Assembly: GCF_023155805.1 (NCBI RefSeq)
Contig: NZ_JAKNUW010000001.1
Coordinates: 186,001 to 250,000, forward strand
DNA length: 64,000 nt
Source of the DNA: Micrococcus lacusdianchii
GTDB taxonomy: Bacteria; Actinomycetota; Actinomycetes; Actinomycetales; Micrococcaceae
Reading direction: 5' to 3'
The notes below the pieces were generated by a model that saw only the letters and a program-made list of their open reading frames with translations, searched no databases and was not told the DNA's origin. The translations under genes were made by a program, and so were the position numbers. Positions within the stretch are counted from its first letter, which is position 1, and each line of letters starts with the position of its first letter. Shown here one piece after another: positions 15,482-23,629 of this stretch.

Positions 15482-16705
15482 ATGACAGTCCAGCCCCCAG
15501 CCGTGTTCATCGGCCTTGACGTCGGCAAGTCCGAGCACCACGCCGTGGCCCTCACCGCGGCCGGGAAGAAGGTCTACGACAAGGCCCTGCCCAACGACGA
15601 GACCCGCCTACGCGGCATCCTCGCCGAGCTCACCACCACCTACGGGCCGGTGCTGCTCGTGGTGGACCAGCCGGCCACGATTGGGGCCCTGCCCGTGGCC
15701 GTGGCCCAGGCCTGCGAGGGCGTTGAGGTGGCGTACCTGCCCGGGCTGGCGATGCGACGGATCGCTGACCTGCACCCCGGCTCGGCCAAGACCGACGCCA
15801 AGGACGCGGCGATCATCGCTGAAGCAGCCCGCACGATGCCCCATACGCTGCGCTCCATCCGAGTCGATGAGGAACAGATCGCAGAGCTGGCCATGCTCGC
15901 CGGTTTCGATGACGACCTCGCCGCGCAGATCACCGCGACCTCGAACCGGCTGCGCGGACTCCTCACCCAGATCCACCCGGCGCTCGAGCGCGTGCTCGGG
16001 CCCAGGATCACCCACCCCGCCGTGGCAGACCTTCTCGGCCGGTACCCCACCCCGGCGCAGCTGAAGACCGCCGGGGCGGGGCATGTGCGTGCCCGGCTGC
16101 GCAAGCACGCCCCACGACTGGCGGGCTCGCTCACGGAGCAGATCTTCCAAGCCCTGGACGAGCAGTCCGTGGTCGTGGCCGGCACGCAGGCCGCGGCCAC
16201 CGTGGTGCCCATCCTGGCCGAACAACTCGCCGGACTGACCCGTCAGCGGGCCGGACTGGCCTCCCAGGTGGAGGCTGTGGTGGAGGCCCACCCTCTTCAC
16301 CCGGTCCTGATCTCGATGCCCGGAGTAGGGATCAGGACCGCCGCACGCATCCTCACTGAAGTTGTGGGCAAGGACTTCGTCGATGCCGGGCATCTGGCCT
16401 CATACGCCGGGATCGCCCCGGTCACCCGACGCTCAGGGACCTCGATCCGCGGAGAGCACGTAGCCCGGGGAGGAAACAAGCGCCTGAAGCGGGCCCTGTT
16501 CCTCTCAGCGTTCGCTTCGCTGTCACACCCGCCTTCCAGGGCGTACTACGACCGCAAACGAGCCCAGGGCAAACGCCACAACCAGGCGCTGATTGCGCTG
16601 GCCCGGCACCGCACCGACGTGCTCTACGCGATGCTCCGCGATGGCACCCTGTATCAAGATCCGACCGCCCCGCCAGCACCATCATCAGTCGCTCTCGCGG
16701 CTTGA
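15482..16705 (+). CDS. IS110 family transposase
   Basis: 407-residue transposase with the two IS110 parts. The N-terminal RuvC-like DEDD domain shows IGLDVGKSEHH near residue 10, LLVVDQPATIG, and SAKTDAKDAAIIAEAARTM. The C-terminal Transposase_20 domain shows HPVLISMPGVGIRTAARIL and SYAGIAPVTRRSGTSIRGE with the likely catalytic serine. The chosen ATG 15482 has a CCAGGAGG Shine-Dalgarno about 10 bases upstream; an open frame extends back to 15410. The gene is full length and appears intact, so the element may still be mobile. Confidence 0.93.
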   Translation: MTVQPPAVFIGLDVGKSEHHAVALTAAGKKVYDKALPNDETRLRGILAELTTTYGPVLLVVDQPATIGALPVAVAQACEGVEVAYLPGLAMRRIADLHPGSAKTDAKDAAIIAEAARTMPHTLRSIRVDEEQIAELAMLAGFDDDLAAQITATSNRLRGLLTQIHPALERVLGPRITHPAVADLLGRYPTPAQLKTAGAGHVRARLRKHAPRLAGSLTEQIFQALDEQSVVVAGTQAAATVVPILAEQLAGLTRQRAGLASQVEAVVEAHPLHPVLISMPGVGIRTAARILTEVVGKDFVDAGHLASYAGIAPVTRRSGTSIRGEHVARGGNKRLKRALFLSAFASLSHPPSRAYYDRKRAQGKRHNQALIALARHRTDVLYAMLRDGTLYQDPTAPPAPSSVALAA

Positions 16706-16937
16706 CGAAAACCATAGAGGCACCCCCCCCCAACAGGCCGGGAGGGCCGGCCATTCGCCGATGCCCGCACGACGGCGTCACCTCGGGGGTCGCATACAGA
16801 CCCGCCCCTTCGGAAACTCCACACCGTCCGCTATGACGGCCTTGACGCCACCAGGCGCGGCCCCAGCCCGCCACACCCGGAACACCGACCCGTTCAGCAG
16901 CACCCCCGCGCCTCGGCCACCAGCACCTCCGGCGCCG

Positions 16938-17987
16938 TCACCCCTCGTCCTCCAGCACCCACACCTGCTGCAGCGGGATCCGCGCTCGCGTGGAGGCCGG
17001 CAGCCGGTCGTAGGTGAGGAAGAGCTGATCGAGCAGCGCGTCGGCGTCCCAGATGCGCATGGTCGTGCGGTCTCGTTTGAACTCCAGCTCGGCGGGTCGA
17101 GTCACCCCACCCCAGGCCACGAGGAGTGCCTGGTCCGCCCGGTGCTGTGTCATCGCAGAGTGCAGCCCCCGCAACACCCGGGAACCGATCGGGGTCGGCT
17201 CGGACTTCACCTCCACGATCAGCGTCGGCGCGTCCAGCCCCAGGGGTCCGGTGCCCGCGATGATGTCCACGCCGCCGTCGGGCCCGGGCGGCGAGACCTC
17301 ACACCGGAAGCCGAGCACCGTGAGGATCTCCGCGACCAGGTGGGTCAGCTCGTGCTCGCGGAACTCCCCGGCCACATGGGCGCGGATACGGTCCCGGATG
17401 GCGACGACGGTCGGTGCCGTCTCGGGGTCCGTCACCTCGGTGGTGGCGTGGTCCGCGGGGGTCGCCACCGGACGGGACAGCCCCTCTGTGAACCCGGGGT
17501 CGGGCTTCCCTCGAGCAATGGTCTCGAGTCGGCGTTCGGCGTCGTTCCGGCTCGGTTGGAACACGGTGAGGCTGCCATTGAGGGTGTGGACGAGGTCCTG
17601 GCCCACCACGGTCTTGGAGACCGGCTCCCCCAGCCAGTCCACCGGCAGGGAGTGGCTCCGGTGCCAGCCAGCCTCGGCCGCGTCGTGGGCGTATGCGCCG
17701 GTGACGCGTCCGAACTGCACGTAGCCGGGCTTGGTCTTCAGCGGCAGGATGACGAGGTCACCCGGGCGGATGGAGTCCCGGAATGCCCAGAGCTGGCCGG
17801 TGTAGTTGGCCCAGCGCGCAGCGCCGTCGCCGGGAAAGGCGTTCTCCACCCGGGCGCGGACGTCCTCCCGCGCGGCGGTCGAGGTCAGATCCCCGACCTC
17901 CGGCCACCCGACGGTCACCCGCCCATGTTCGATGTTCCAGTGTTCGTTCTCCCCGCGCTGTCCCGCGCGGACCACCCATGCGTTCAC
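16938..17987 (-). CDS. Mrr-like restriction endonuclease with N-terminal PUA-like module
   Basis: 349-residue protein. The C-terminal restriction-endonuclease fold has D241 (GPDGGVDII) and E259-V-K261 (TLIVEVKSE), the D...ExK catalytic signature of Mrr-type nucleases. The N-terminal part (WVVRAGQRGENEHW, VTVGWPEVGDLT, RPGDLVILPLKTKPGYVQFG) matches a domain often fused to type IV restriction enzymes that probably reads modified DNA. GTG 17987 has an AGGAG Shine-Dalgarno. An in-frame ATG at 18017 directly follows a 14-G tract and could give a longer form. It lies next to the AlbA_2 gene and the type I system. Confidence 0.85.
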   Translation of the reverse strand: MNAWVVRAGQRGENEHWNIEHGRVTVGWPEVGDLTSTAAREDVRARVENAFPGDGAARWANYTGQLWAFRDSIRPGDLVILPLKTKPGYVQFGRVTGAYAHDAAEAGWHRSHSLPVDWLGEPVSKTVVGQDLVHTLNGSLTVFQPSRNDAERRLETIARGKPDPGFTEGLSRPVATPADHATTEVTDPETAPTVVAIRDRIRAHVAGEFREHELTHLVAEILTVLGFRCEVSPPGPDGGVDIIAGTGPLGLDAPTLIVEVKSEPTPIGSRVLRGLHSAMTQHRADQALLVAWGGVTRPAELEFKRDRTTMRIWDADALLDQLFLTYDRLPASTRARIPLQQVWVLEDEG

Positions 17988-18017
17988 CGTCGCTCCTCTC
18001 CGGCCCTCGCCTTCCAT

Positions 18018-18031
18018 CCCCCCCCCCCCCC
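18018..18031. repeat. 14-base C/G homopolymer in the Mrr-gene leader
   Basis: Fourteen Cs on the plus strand (Gs on the coding strand) lie 31-44 bases before GTG 17987 and immediately before the in-frame ATG 18017. Tracts of this length slip readily during replication, so length changes could alter frame or spacing. Confidence 0.85.
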
Positions 18032-18237
18032 GTGCGTCGATCTTCGCAGACCTCATGTTCGGCCGCAGGATCTGGAGTGTTAGCTGGGAGCTCGTGTGCG
18101 TCCATGCTGTAGTCGCTGCACCGCACCGGAGCTGAGCCCGGAGATCGCGGCACACGAGGTGCTCGCCGCCGGCGCGCCGGCTGCCGAGGGAGAGGCGAGT
18201 CCGAAATTTATGACTGCACGCCCCGGCACCGGCGAGC

Positions 18238-18264
18238 CATAATTTTCTCGTCCAGAAAGTTATG
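18238..18264. promoter_or_regulatory. AT-rich 11-5-11 palindrome, copy 1 (upstream of Mrr gene)
   Basis: CATAATTTTCT, five bases, then AGAAAGTTATG: an inverted repeat with one mismatch. It overlaps the stop codon of the AlbA_2 gene and is 250 bp upstream of the Mrr gene on the same strand. A related half-site, GAAATTTATG, lies at 18203-18212. The same palindrome occurs at 20075-20101. Confidence 0.65.
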
Positions 18265-20053
18265 CCCCTCCCTCGACGCCCGCCGGGCCGCCCGCGGCCC
18301 TCTCCTGCACCCAGCGGTAGAAGAAGCCTCGCCCTCGACGCGACGGAGTGGAGGGCTCCAGGTGTCCTTCTTCCTCCAGCGCTCGCAGGGTGGAGCCCAT
18401 GTTGGAGGCGTGGCCGCCGACCAGCGAGGCCAGCTCGGTGGTGCTGATCCGCCCGCGCTCACGCGCGAAGTCCATGGCCACGGCACGCCGTGCCGGTGCC
18501 GCGCGGTGGCGGCCGACCTCAGCGTCCAGCGCTGCAAGCAGCTGCTCCGCCCGGTCGCTCAGCTTCCACACGGGCGGAGCGACGTCCGGCGTCCCTGCCG
18601 CGAGCTCCACAAGGAAGGCATCACCGGCGGTCGCCGCCCTGAGTCGGTCCAGCACCGATCGCGCCTCCGTCGGAGAGACCTGGGTCAGCCGGGCAGCCCT
18701 GATCTCATCGATCCACACCCGCTCCACCAGGTGCCGCAGAATGAGGACGGCGGACACGTCCTGCGTGAGATGGCGCGGCTCCACCTTGCCCAACCACGCC
18801 ATCCACGGTTCATCCAGGGACTCGCCCACCAAGGTGGTGCGGACATACGGCCCGGGGATCTCCTCGATCTCCGGGCGCGGATGCCCCAGACGCACCATCT
18901 CGCGGACCATGCGGTCCACACCGATGCCCTGCCGCTCGGCCACGCGCAGGTCCGCCAGCAACTGAGTGAGGGCCCTGTTTCGTGAGACCGAGGGGTGGGT
19001 GATGATGTTCCCCGGCTCCACCCCGCCGAAGAACCCGCCAGGGCTAGTCACCCGCAGGGTGCGGCCGATGTGCTCCACGCGGGTGGCCTCCGGCTGTCCC
19101 CATTCGCGATGGGCGACCCCATTCACCAGGGCTTCACGAGCGGCGATCCGAGGGATGTCCCGCAGCTGCCCGACGGCCAGGCCCGTCTGCACATGCCGCA
19201 CCGTGTTCCGGGCCTCGAACGCCTGAAGGACGTCCGCCAGCTCCTCCAGGAGGGAGCGTCCGCCGCGGTGGACGCGGATGCTGCTGTCAGCGCCGGCCAC
19301 CTCGTGGTGGGTGTAGTCCAGGGACGGCTCGGCCCGCCCCACGAAGGCGAGGACGCCGGCGTTCGTCAGCATTCCCTCCGGAGTGACGACGTTCAGCCGG
19401 CGCAGCAGCTGCGGGGTCGGCGCGTTGGCGAGGTCCTCACTGCGCTCGTCACCGCTGTCGTAGAGGAACGCACGGGCGACATCGACGGCAGAGGAACGCA
19501 CATCTGCCACCGGAACAGCGGACGCCTCGGCCGACCAGTCGTACTGCCTGCGATACATCTGGCGCGTGTGCCAGGTGCTGGCGTCGACCTCAGCACAGTG
19601 ATCCCCGACGCGCCAGCGGATGCGCCCCTCCATGCGGATCGGCTCGACGGCAGCCGGCGGGTAGAGGACGAGCAGGCGCGTTCCCTGGACGACCACTTCC
19701 TGCACATCCACCGTGAGCGCACGCCCGGCGACCTCGAAGATGCGGAAGCGCAGCCACTCGGCGTCCAAGGCGGTACCGATCAGCTCCCCCGTCTTGGAGA
19801 CCCCGACGATCAGCGCGCCACTGCCGGGCGTGTTGGCCATGCAGGCGGCTTCCTTGGCGAGGAACTTGGCAGCGTCCGCGTCCTCCCTCCGGCCCTCGAG
19901 CAGCTCGCCCCGCGGACCACGACGCGAGGGATCCTCCTTGAAGTCGACGAGTGCCGTCTCGTCGGGGTCGCCGAGGGCGGTGCCTGCATCGAGGCGGCTC
20001 AGCAGTTCTCGCACCCGCGTGCGCACCGGGTCCGGGCCGAAAGTGATGGTCAT
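18260..20053 (-). CDS. AlbA_2/Schlafen-type ATP-binding protein
   Basis: 597-residue protein. The N-terminal AlbA_2 (Schlafen-like) domain shows ETALVDFKEDPS, AKEAACMANTPGSGALIVGV and the RWRVGDHCAEVD region; the middle carries a GHKL-type ATPase segment (REALVNGVAHREWGQP near residue 315, then RVTSPGGFFGG). The C-terminus ends in a winged-helix-like region (ISTTELASLVGGHASNMGST). Members are regulators or defence proteins. The palindromes at 20075 and 18238 are good candidates for its binding sites. It lies between the Mrr gene and hsdR on the same strand. Confidence 0.82.
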   Translation of the reverse strand: MTITFGPDPVRTRVRELLSRLDAGTALGDPDETALVDFKEDPSRRGPRGELLEGRREDADAAKFLAKEAACMANTPGSGALIVGVSKTGELIGTALDAEWLRFRIFEVAGRALTVDVQEVVVQGTRLLVLYPPAAVEPIRMEGRIRWRVGDHCAEVDASTWHTRQMYRRQYDWSAEASAVPVADVRSSAVDVARAFLYDSGDERSEDLANAPTPQLLRRLNVVTPEGMLTNAGVLAFVGRAEPSLDYTHHEVAGADSSIRVHRGGRSLLEELADVLQAFEARNTVRHVQTGLAVGQLRDIPRIAAREALVNGVAHREWGQPEATRVEHIGRTLRVTSPGGFFGGVEPGNIITHPSVSRNRALTQLLADLRVAERQGIGVDRMVREMVRLGHPRPEIEEIPGPYVRTTLVGESLDEPWMAWLGKVEPRHLTQDVSAVLILRHLVERVWIDEIRAARLTQVSPTEARSVLDRLRAATAGDAFLVELAAGTPDVAPPVWKLSDRAEQLLAALDAEVGRHRAAPARRAVAMDFARERGRISTTELASLVGGHASNMGSTLRALEEEGHLEPSTPSRRGRGFFYRWVQERAAGGPAGVEGGA

Positions 20054-20074
20054 GCCCCCAGGATGCCACGGACC

Positions 20075-20101
20075 ATAATTTTCCAGCCAGGAAAATTATG
20101 A
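20075..20101. promoter_or_regulatory. AT-rich 11-5-11 palindrome, copy 2 (upstream of AlbA_2 gene)
   Basis: CATAATTTTCC, five bases (AGCCA), then the exact reverse complement GGAAAATTATG. It lies 21 bases upstream of the AlbA_2 start, where an operator would overlap the promoter, and nearly matches the palindrome at 18238-18264. Confidence 0.7.
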
Positions 20102-20144
20102 CCATGGCCGCAGTCTCGTAGAAGGCGGTAGGGGCATGCTCTCG

Positions 20145-23100
20145 TCACGCCACCCTCCCCGCTCTCACCTCGGCCCGCCGCCGGACGTCGGCCAACACGG
20201 CCACCACGGCGTCGGCCGCCTCCCCCGGATACACGGCGTCCACCCCACCCATCGCCAGATAGGGGTCCTCGTAGAGGCGCCCAGGAGACACCACACCGTT
20301 GCGGACCAGGTCGTCCACGAGCATGCGAGTGAAGTGGGTCTGGTCAGCGTTCCACCGCCCCTCATCCAGGAACCCGGCCAAGGCCTCCTCGGCGGCACTG
20401 CGGTCCAGGCCGACCAGGCTTCGCACGAACACGCCGAGTTCGTCCCCGGCCTGGTCGCGCACCCAGTCCAGTTCGGGACGCTCCGACCCGCCTGCCTCCA
20501 CCAGCATGCGGCCGAGCTCGTCCAGGTCCGCCTCCGTCAAGGGCTGATTGCCGCGGAGCTTCCGCAGAGCCAGGGTGTCCCGCTCGCCCTGGAGGAAGGC
20601 CCTCGCCTTCCGCCGGTAGCGCTCCCAGTCCATGCCGGGCCTGGACGGCACGATCACCACTTCACTGGAGTCCAGGAGGGTGTCCACGAAGTCGGTGTAG
20701 ACGGGGGACGAGGTTCGCCAGGGCAGGAATGCCACGAGGTCACGCAGGCCCTCGCGCAGGGCCTCGACGTCCGCGAGCCCCGCGTCCTCCCACCAGAGGT
20801 CTTCGGCCACGCGGGACAGCAGGTCCTCCTTCTGCTTCACAGCGGGGATGCGCACCTGGCTCAACAGAGCCCCGGCGATGTCCTGGATCGCCGTGCGGCA
20901 CCGTTCGGCCGTGGTGAGGTCCTGGTCCAGGTCGGCGAGCTGCCAGCGCAGGGTGAGCAGGTCGAAGCGTTTGGCGGCCTCGTCGGGGTCGCGCACCGCG
21001 GAGGGCAGTCCTGCCACGTGCTCGGCGAGTTCCTGGACGTCCTCGGCGCTCACGCGCCCCCAGGCTGCGGCGTCGGACCAGCGCTCCACCTGACGCCGGT
21101 GCTTGCGCACCAGGAGGTTCTGCCCGGGCATGGCCGCCACGTAGGAGTGCAGCCAGTCGGCGTGACTGCGGCGCACAGCACCGGCTCTGTCCTCCCGTTC
21201 GCTCCCCGCTTCAGCCTGAGCGTCCAGGGCCGCGACGACGGCGGCCCGCGTCTCGAAGATCTGCTGGGTGAGGGGCTTCTGCTGGGATGGCGCCCGTTCG
21301 GGAAGGTCCTGGTTGAAGTACTCGAGATTTCCGCCGACGTCGATGACGGTGAAGGAGGTCTTGTCCCGGCCAGGACCGTAGAGGTCCGGGCGCAGGCGGG
21401 TGCCGCGGCCGAGCATCTGCCAGAACTTGGTCTTGGAGTGGACCACCTTGAACAGCACGAGGTTGACCACGTCGGGGATGTCCACGCCGGTGTCGAGCAT
21501 GTCCACGCTGATGGCCAGCTGAGGCATCTTGTGCGGGTCGGAGAAGTCGTCCAACAGGGCGCCGCTGTAGGCGGTCCTGCTGGTGATCACGCGGGCGAAG
21601 CCACCGCCCAGTTCGGGGAAGCGCTCGTTGAATCGGCGCTCGATGAACTCGGCGTGCCGCTGGTTCTTGGCGAAGAGGATCGTCTTCCCCAACCGGTCTC
21701 CATCGGCCACCTTCTGCCCGCGCTCCATGAGCAGCTCGAGCACCTTGTCCACGGTGTCGTCGTTGAAGAGGAACTGGTTGATCTCCTGGGAGTCCACGTT
21801 CTCCGGAGGTCCGTCCTCGCCCCAGTCGAGGGCATCCCATTCGGCCTTCTCCTCCTCGGAGAGGTCGTCGTAGCGGATGCCCCGGCGGAGGAACTCGGTC
21901 CCGGCAGACACCCCCTCCGGCGGCACCAGGTAACCCTGCTCCACGGCCTCAGCGAGGTCGAAGGCGAAGGTGGGGACGCCGTCTTCGAGGTGGAAGAGGC
22001 GGTAGGTGTTGCGGTCCACCTCGTCCTTGGGGGTGGCGGTGAGGCCGATCAGGAGGGAGTCGAACCAGTCGAAGATGGCCCCGTACTTCTGGTAGATGGA
22101 GCGGTGGGCCTCGTCGATGATCACGAGGTCGAAGTGCCCCGCGCCGAAGCGGCGGGGCCCGTCCTGCCCGTCGCGCTGGAGCAGGTTGAGCATGGTGGGG
22201 TACGTGGCGGCGTAGATACGGCCTTCGGCGGTCCTGTCGTTGAGCAGGTTGACGACGGTCTCGTTCGGCAGGTGCTTCGTGAAGTTCTTGGCGGCCTGTT
22301 TCACCAGGGCGGTGCGGTCGGCGAGGACGAGGACGCGCTTGACCCACTTGGCACGCAGCAGCTGGTCGACGAGGGCGATGGCGGTGCGGGTCTTGCCGGT
22401 TCCGGTGGCCATAACGAGCAGGGCGTCGCGTTGGCGGGCGGTGAAGGCCTCGCCGACGGCGCGGATCGCCTCGAGCTGGTAGGGGCGCCCGGCGATCTCG
22501 GTTTTGGGAAGCACGGTGGCGAGGTCCTGGCGAGCGGTGCGGCGCTGGATCAGCCGCTCGAGTTCGTCCGCCGTGAGGAACCCCTCGATCTCGCGGGGTG
22601 GGTAGCCCCCGGCGGGGCCGAAGGCGGCGTCATCCCAGAGCCAATGCTCGTAGCCGTTGCTGTAGAAGATCAGCGGACGGCGGCTGTACTGCGCTTCGAG
22701 GGCGTCCGCGTAGCGGCGGGCCTGCTCCTGGCCTTCGTGGGGGCTGCGGGTGGTGCGCTTGGCCTCGAGGACGGCAAGGGGCAGGCCGTCGGCACCCCAG
22801 AGGACGTAGTCCACCCGGCCGGTGCCGCCCGGGGTGGGCAGTCCGGTGACGGGGTATTCGCGGTCGCGGTTCTGGTCGAGGGGCCACCCGGCCTCGTGGA
22901 GGAGCAGGTCGATGTAGAGGGTGCGGGTCTCGGCCTCGGCGTAGTCATAGGCATGGAGGTCGGTGAGGTCACTGGCAGCCGCGGCTGCCTGGGCGGCGGC
23001 GATCTGCTCCCGCAGGGCGGCGATCTCCGATTCGTAGGCAGCGGCCTGCTGCTCGCTCTCCTCGCGAAGGCGGGCGTTGGCCTCGTCCTGGGCCTTGAGT

Positions 23101-23573
23101 CGGGCGATGACCGCGTCGAGCTGTTCGACGGGCATGGCTGCCTGGCGCGGGGCCCGTGCGGGGTCGAACTGCGCCTTGGTGGGGACGGCCTCAGGGTGGG
23201 GCCCGTGGTGGAAGGCCGTCCAGACGAGCACATGGAAGAGCTCACGGAGGATCGTCAGGGCGGCCCGGGAGTCCAGGGCGAGGTCCTTGTGGACGGCGTT
23301 GTTCCCCGCCTTGCGGAGGAAGTTCAGCTTGTCCACGATCTCCCGCCCGGTGAGCGTGGTGAAGGCGGGGGCGTTGATGCGGCCGGCGAGGTCAGTGCTG
23401 TAGGGGTCGTCCAGGCCACGGGTGGCGTAGAGGAACTCGACGATCCGTTCCACGGAGCGTCGGGCGTAGAAGGCGGCGGCGCGCGGGTCCGTGGTGAGGT
23501 AGGCCTCGGCCTGGGCAGCATCCCGATGGACGGCGGGGAGGGCCCGCTCCACCCAGTCCATGTTGCTTGCCAT
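20145..23573 (-). CDS. hsdR: Type I restriction enzyme, R subunit
   Basis: 1142-residue restriction and translocation subunit. It opens with a DUF4145 domain (ARRSVERIVEFLYATRGL), then a coiled coil, an HsdR nuclease domain with DYVLWGADGLPLAVLEAKRT (D, ExK), a helicase with Walker A ATGTGKT near residue 390 and DEAH (IIDEAHRSIY) near 485, LIGLTATP and GRGTRLRP, and an EcoEI-type C-terminal domain. ATG 23573 follows a GGAGGAG Shine-Dalgarno. It should cut unmodified DNA far from the recognition site when joined with HsdM and HsdS. Order in the operon is hsdM-hsdS-hsdR. Confidence 0.95.
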   Translation of the reverse strand: MASNMDWVERALPAVHRDAAQAEAYLTTDPRAAAFYARRSVERIVEFLYATRGLDDPYSTDLAGRINAPAFTTLTGREIVDKLNFLRKAGNNAVHKDLALDSRAALTILRELFHVLVWTAFHHGPHPEAVPTKAQFDPARAPRQAAMPVEQLDAVIARLKAQDEANARLREESEQQAAAYESEIAALREQIAAAQAAAAASDLTDLHAYDYAEAETRTLYIDLLLHEAGWPLDQNRDREYPVTGLPTPGGTGRVDYVLWGADGLPLAVLEAKRTTRSPHEGQEQARRYADALEAQYSRRPLIFYSNGYEHWLWDDAAFGPAGGYPPREIEGFLTADELERLIQRRTARQDLATVLPKTEIAGRPYQLEAIRAVGEAFTARQRDALLVMATGTGKTRTAIALVDQLLRAKWVKRVLVLADRTALVKQAAKNFTKHLPNETVVNLLNDRTAEGRIYAATYPTMLNLLQRDGQDGPRRFGAGHFDLVIIDEAHRSIYQKYGAIFDWFDSLLIGLTATPKDEVDRNTYRLFHLEDGVPTFAFDLAEAVEQGYLVPPEGVSAGTEFLRRGIRYDDLSEEEKAEWDALDWGEDGPPENVDSQEINQFLFNDDTVDKVLELLMERGQKVADGDRLGKTILFAKNQRHAEFIERRFNERFPELGGGFARVITSRTAYSGALLDDFSDPHKMPQLAISVDMLDTGVDIPDVVNLVLFKVVHSKTKFWQMLGRGTRLRPDLYGPGRDKTSFTVIDVGGNLEYFNQDLPERAPSQQKPLTQQIFETRAAVVAALDAQAEAGSEREDRAGAVRRSHADWLHSYVAAMPGQNLLVRKHRRQVERWSDAAAWGRVSAEDVQELAEHVAGLPSAVRDPDEAAKRFDLLTLRWQLADLDQDLTTAERCRTAIQDIAGALLSQVRIPAVKQKEDLLSRVAEDLWWEDAGLADVEALREGLRDLVAFLPWRTSSPVYTDFVDTLLDSSEVVIVPSRPGMDWERYRRKARAFLQGERDTLALRKLRGNQPLTEADLDELGRMLVEAGGSERPELDWVRDQAGDELGVFVRSLVGLDRSAAEEALAGFLDEGRWNADQTHFTRMLVDDLVRNGVVSPGRLYEDPYLAMGGVDAVYPGEAADAVVAVLADVRRRAEVRAGRVA

Positions 23574-23629
23574 CGGCTCCTCCTTCGATGCGCACCGCCG
23601 CGCTGCGGCTGCGCCCTATCCTGCCGGGT

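Larger units (their letters stand above)
15369..16721 (+). mobile_element. IS110-family insertion sequence (approximate ends)
   Basis: About 1.35 kb with one transposase gene. The octamer ATAGAGGC occurs at 15369-15376 and again at 16714-16721, 9 bases after the transposase stop, and may mark the recombined ends; IS110 elements have no long terminal inverted repeats. The 113-bp leader contains a GCCCC/GGGGC stem-loop (15380-15396) and further dyads. The true left end may lie farther upstream, where GGTCCTCGG (about 15283) and CCGAGGACC (about 15337) form another inverted pair. Confidence 0.55.

Noticed and set aside
16722-16937. Rest of the IS5-type transposase right of the IS110 element
   Set aside because: I looked for the continuation of the N-terminal fragment here but found no recognisable catalytic segment.
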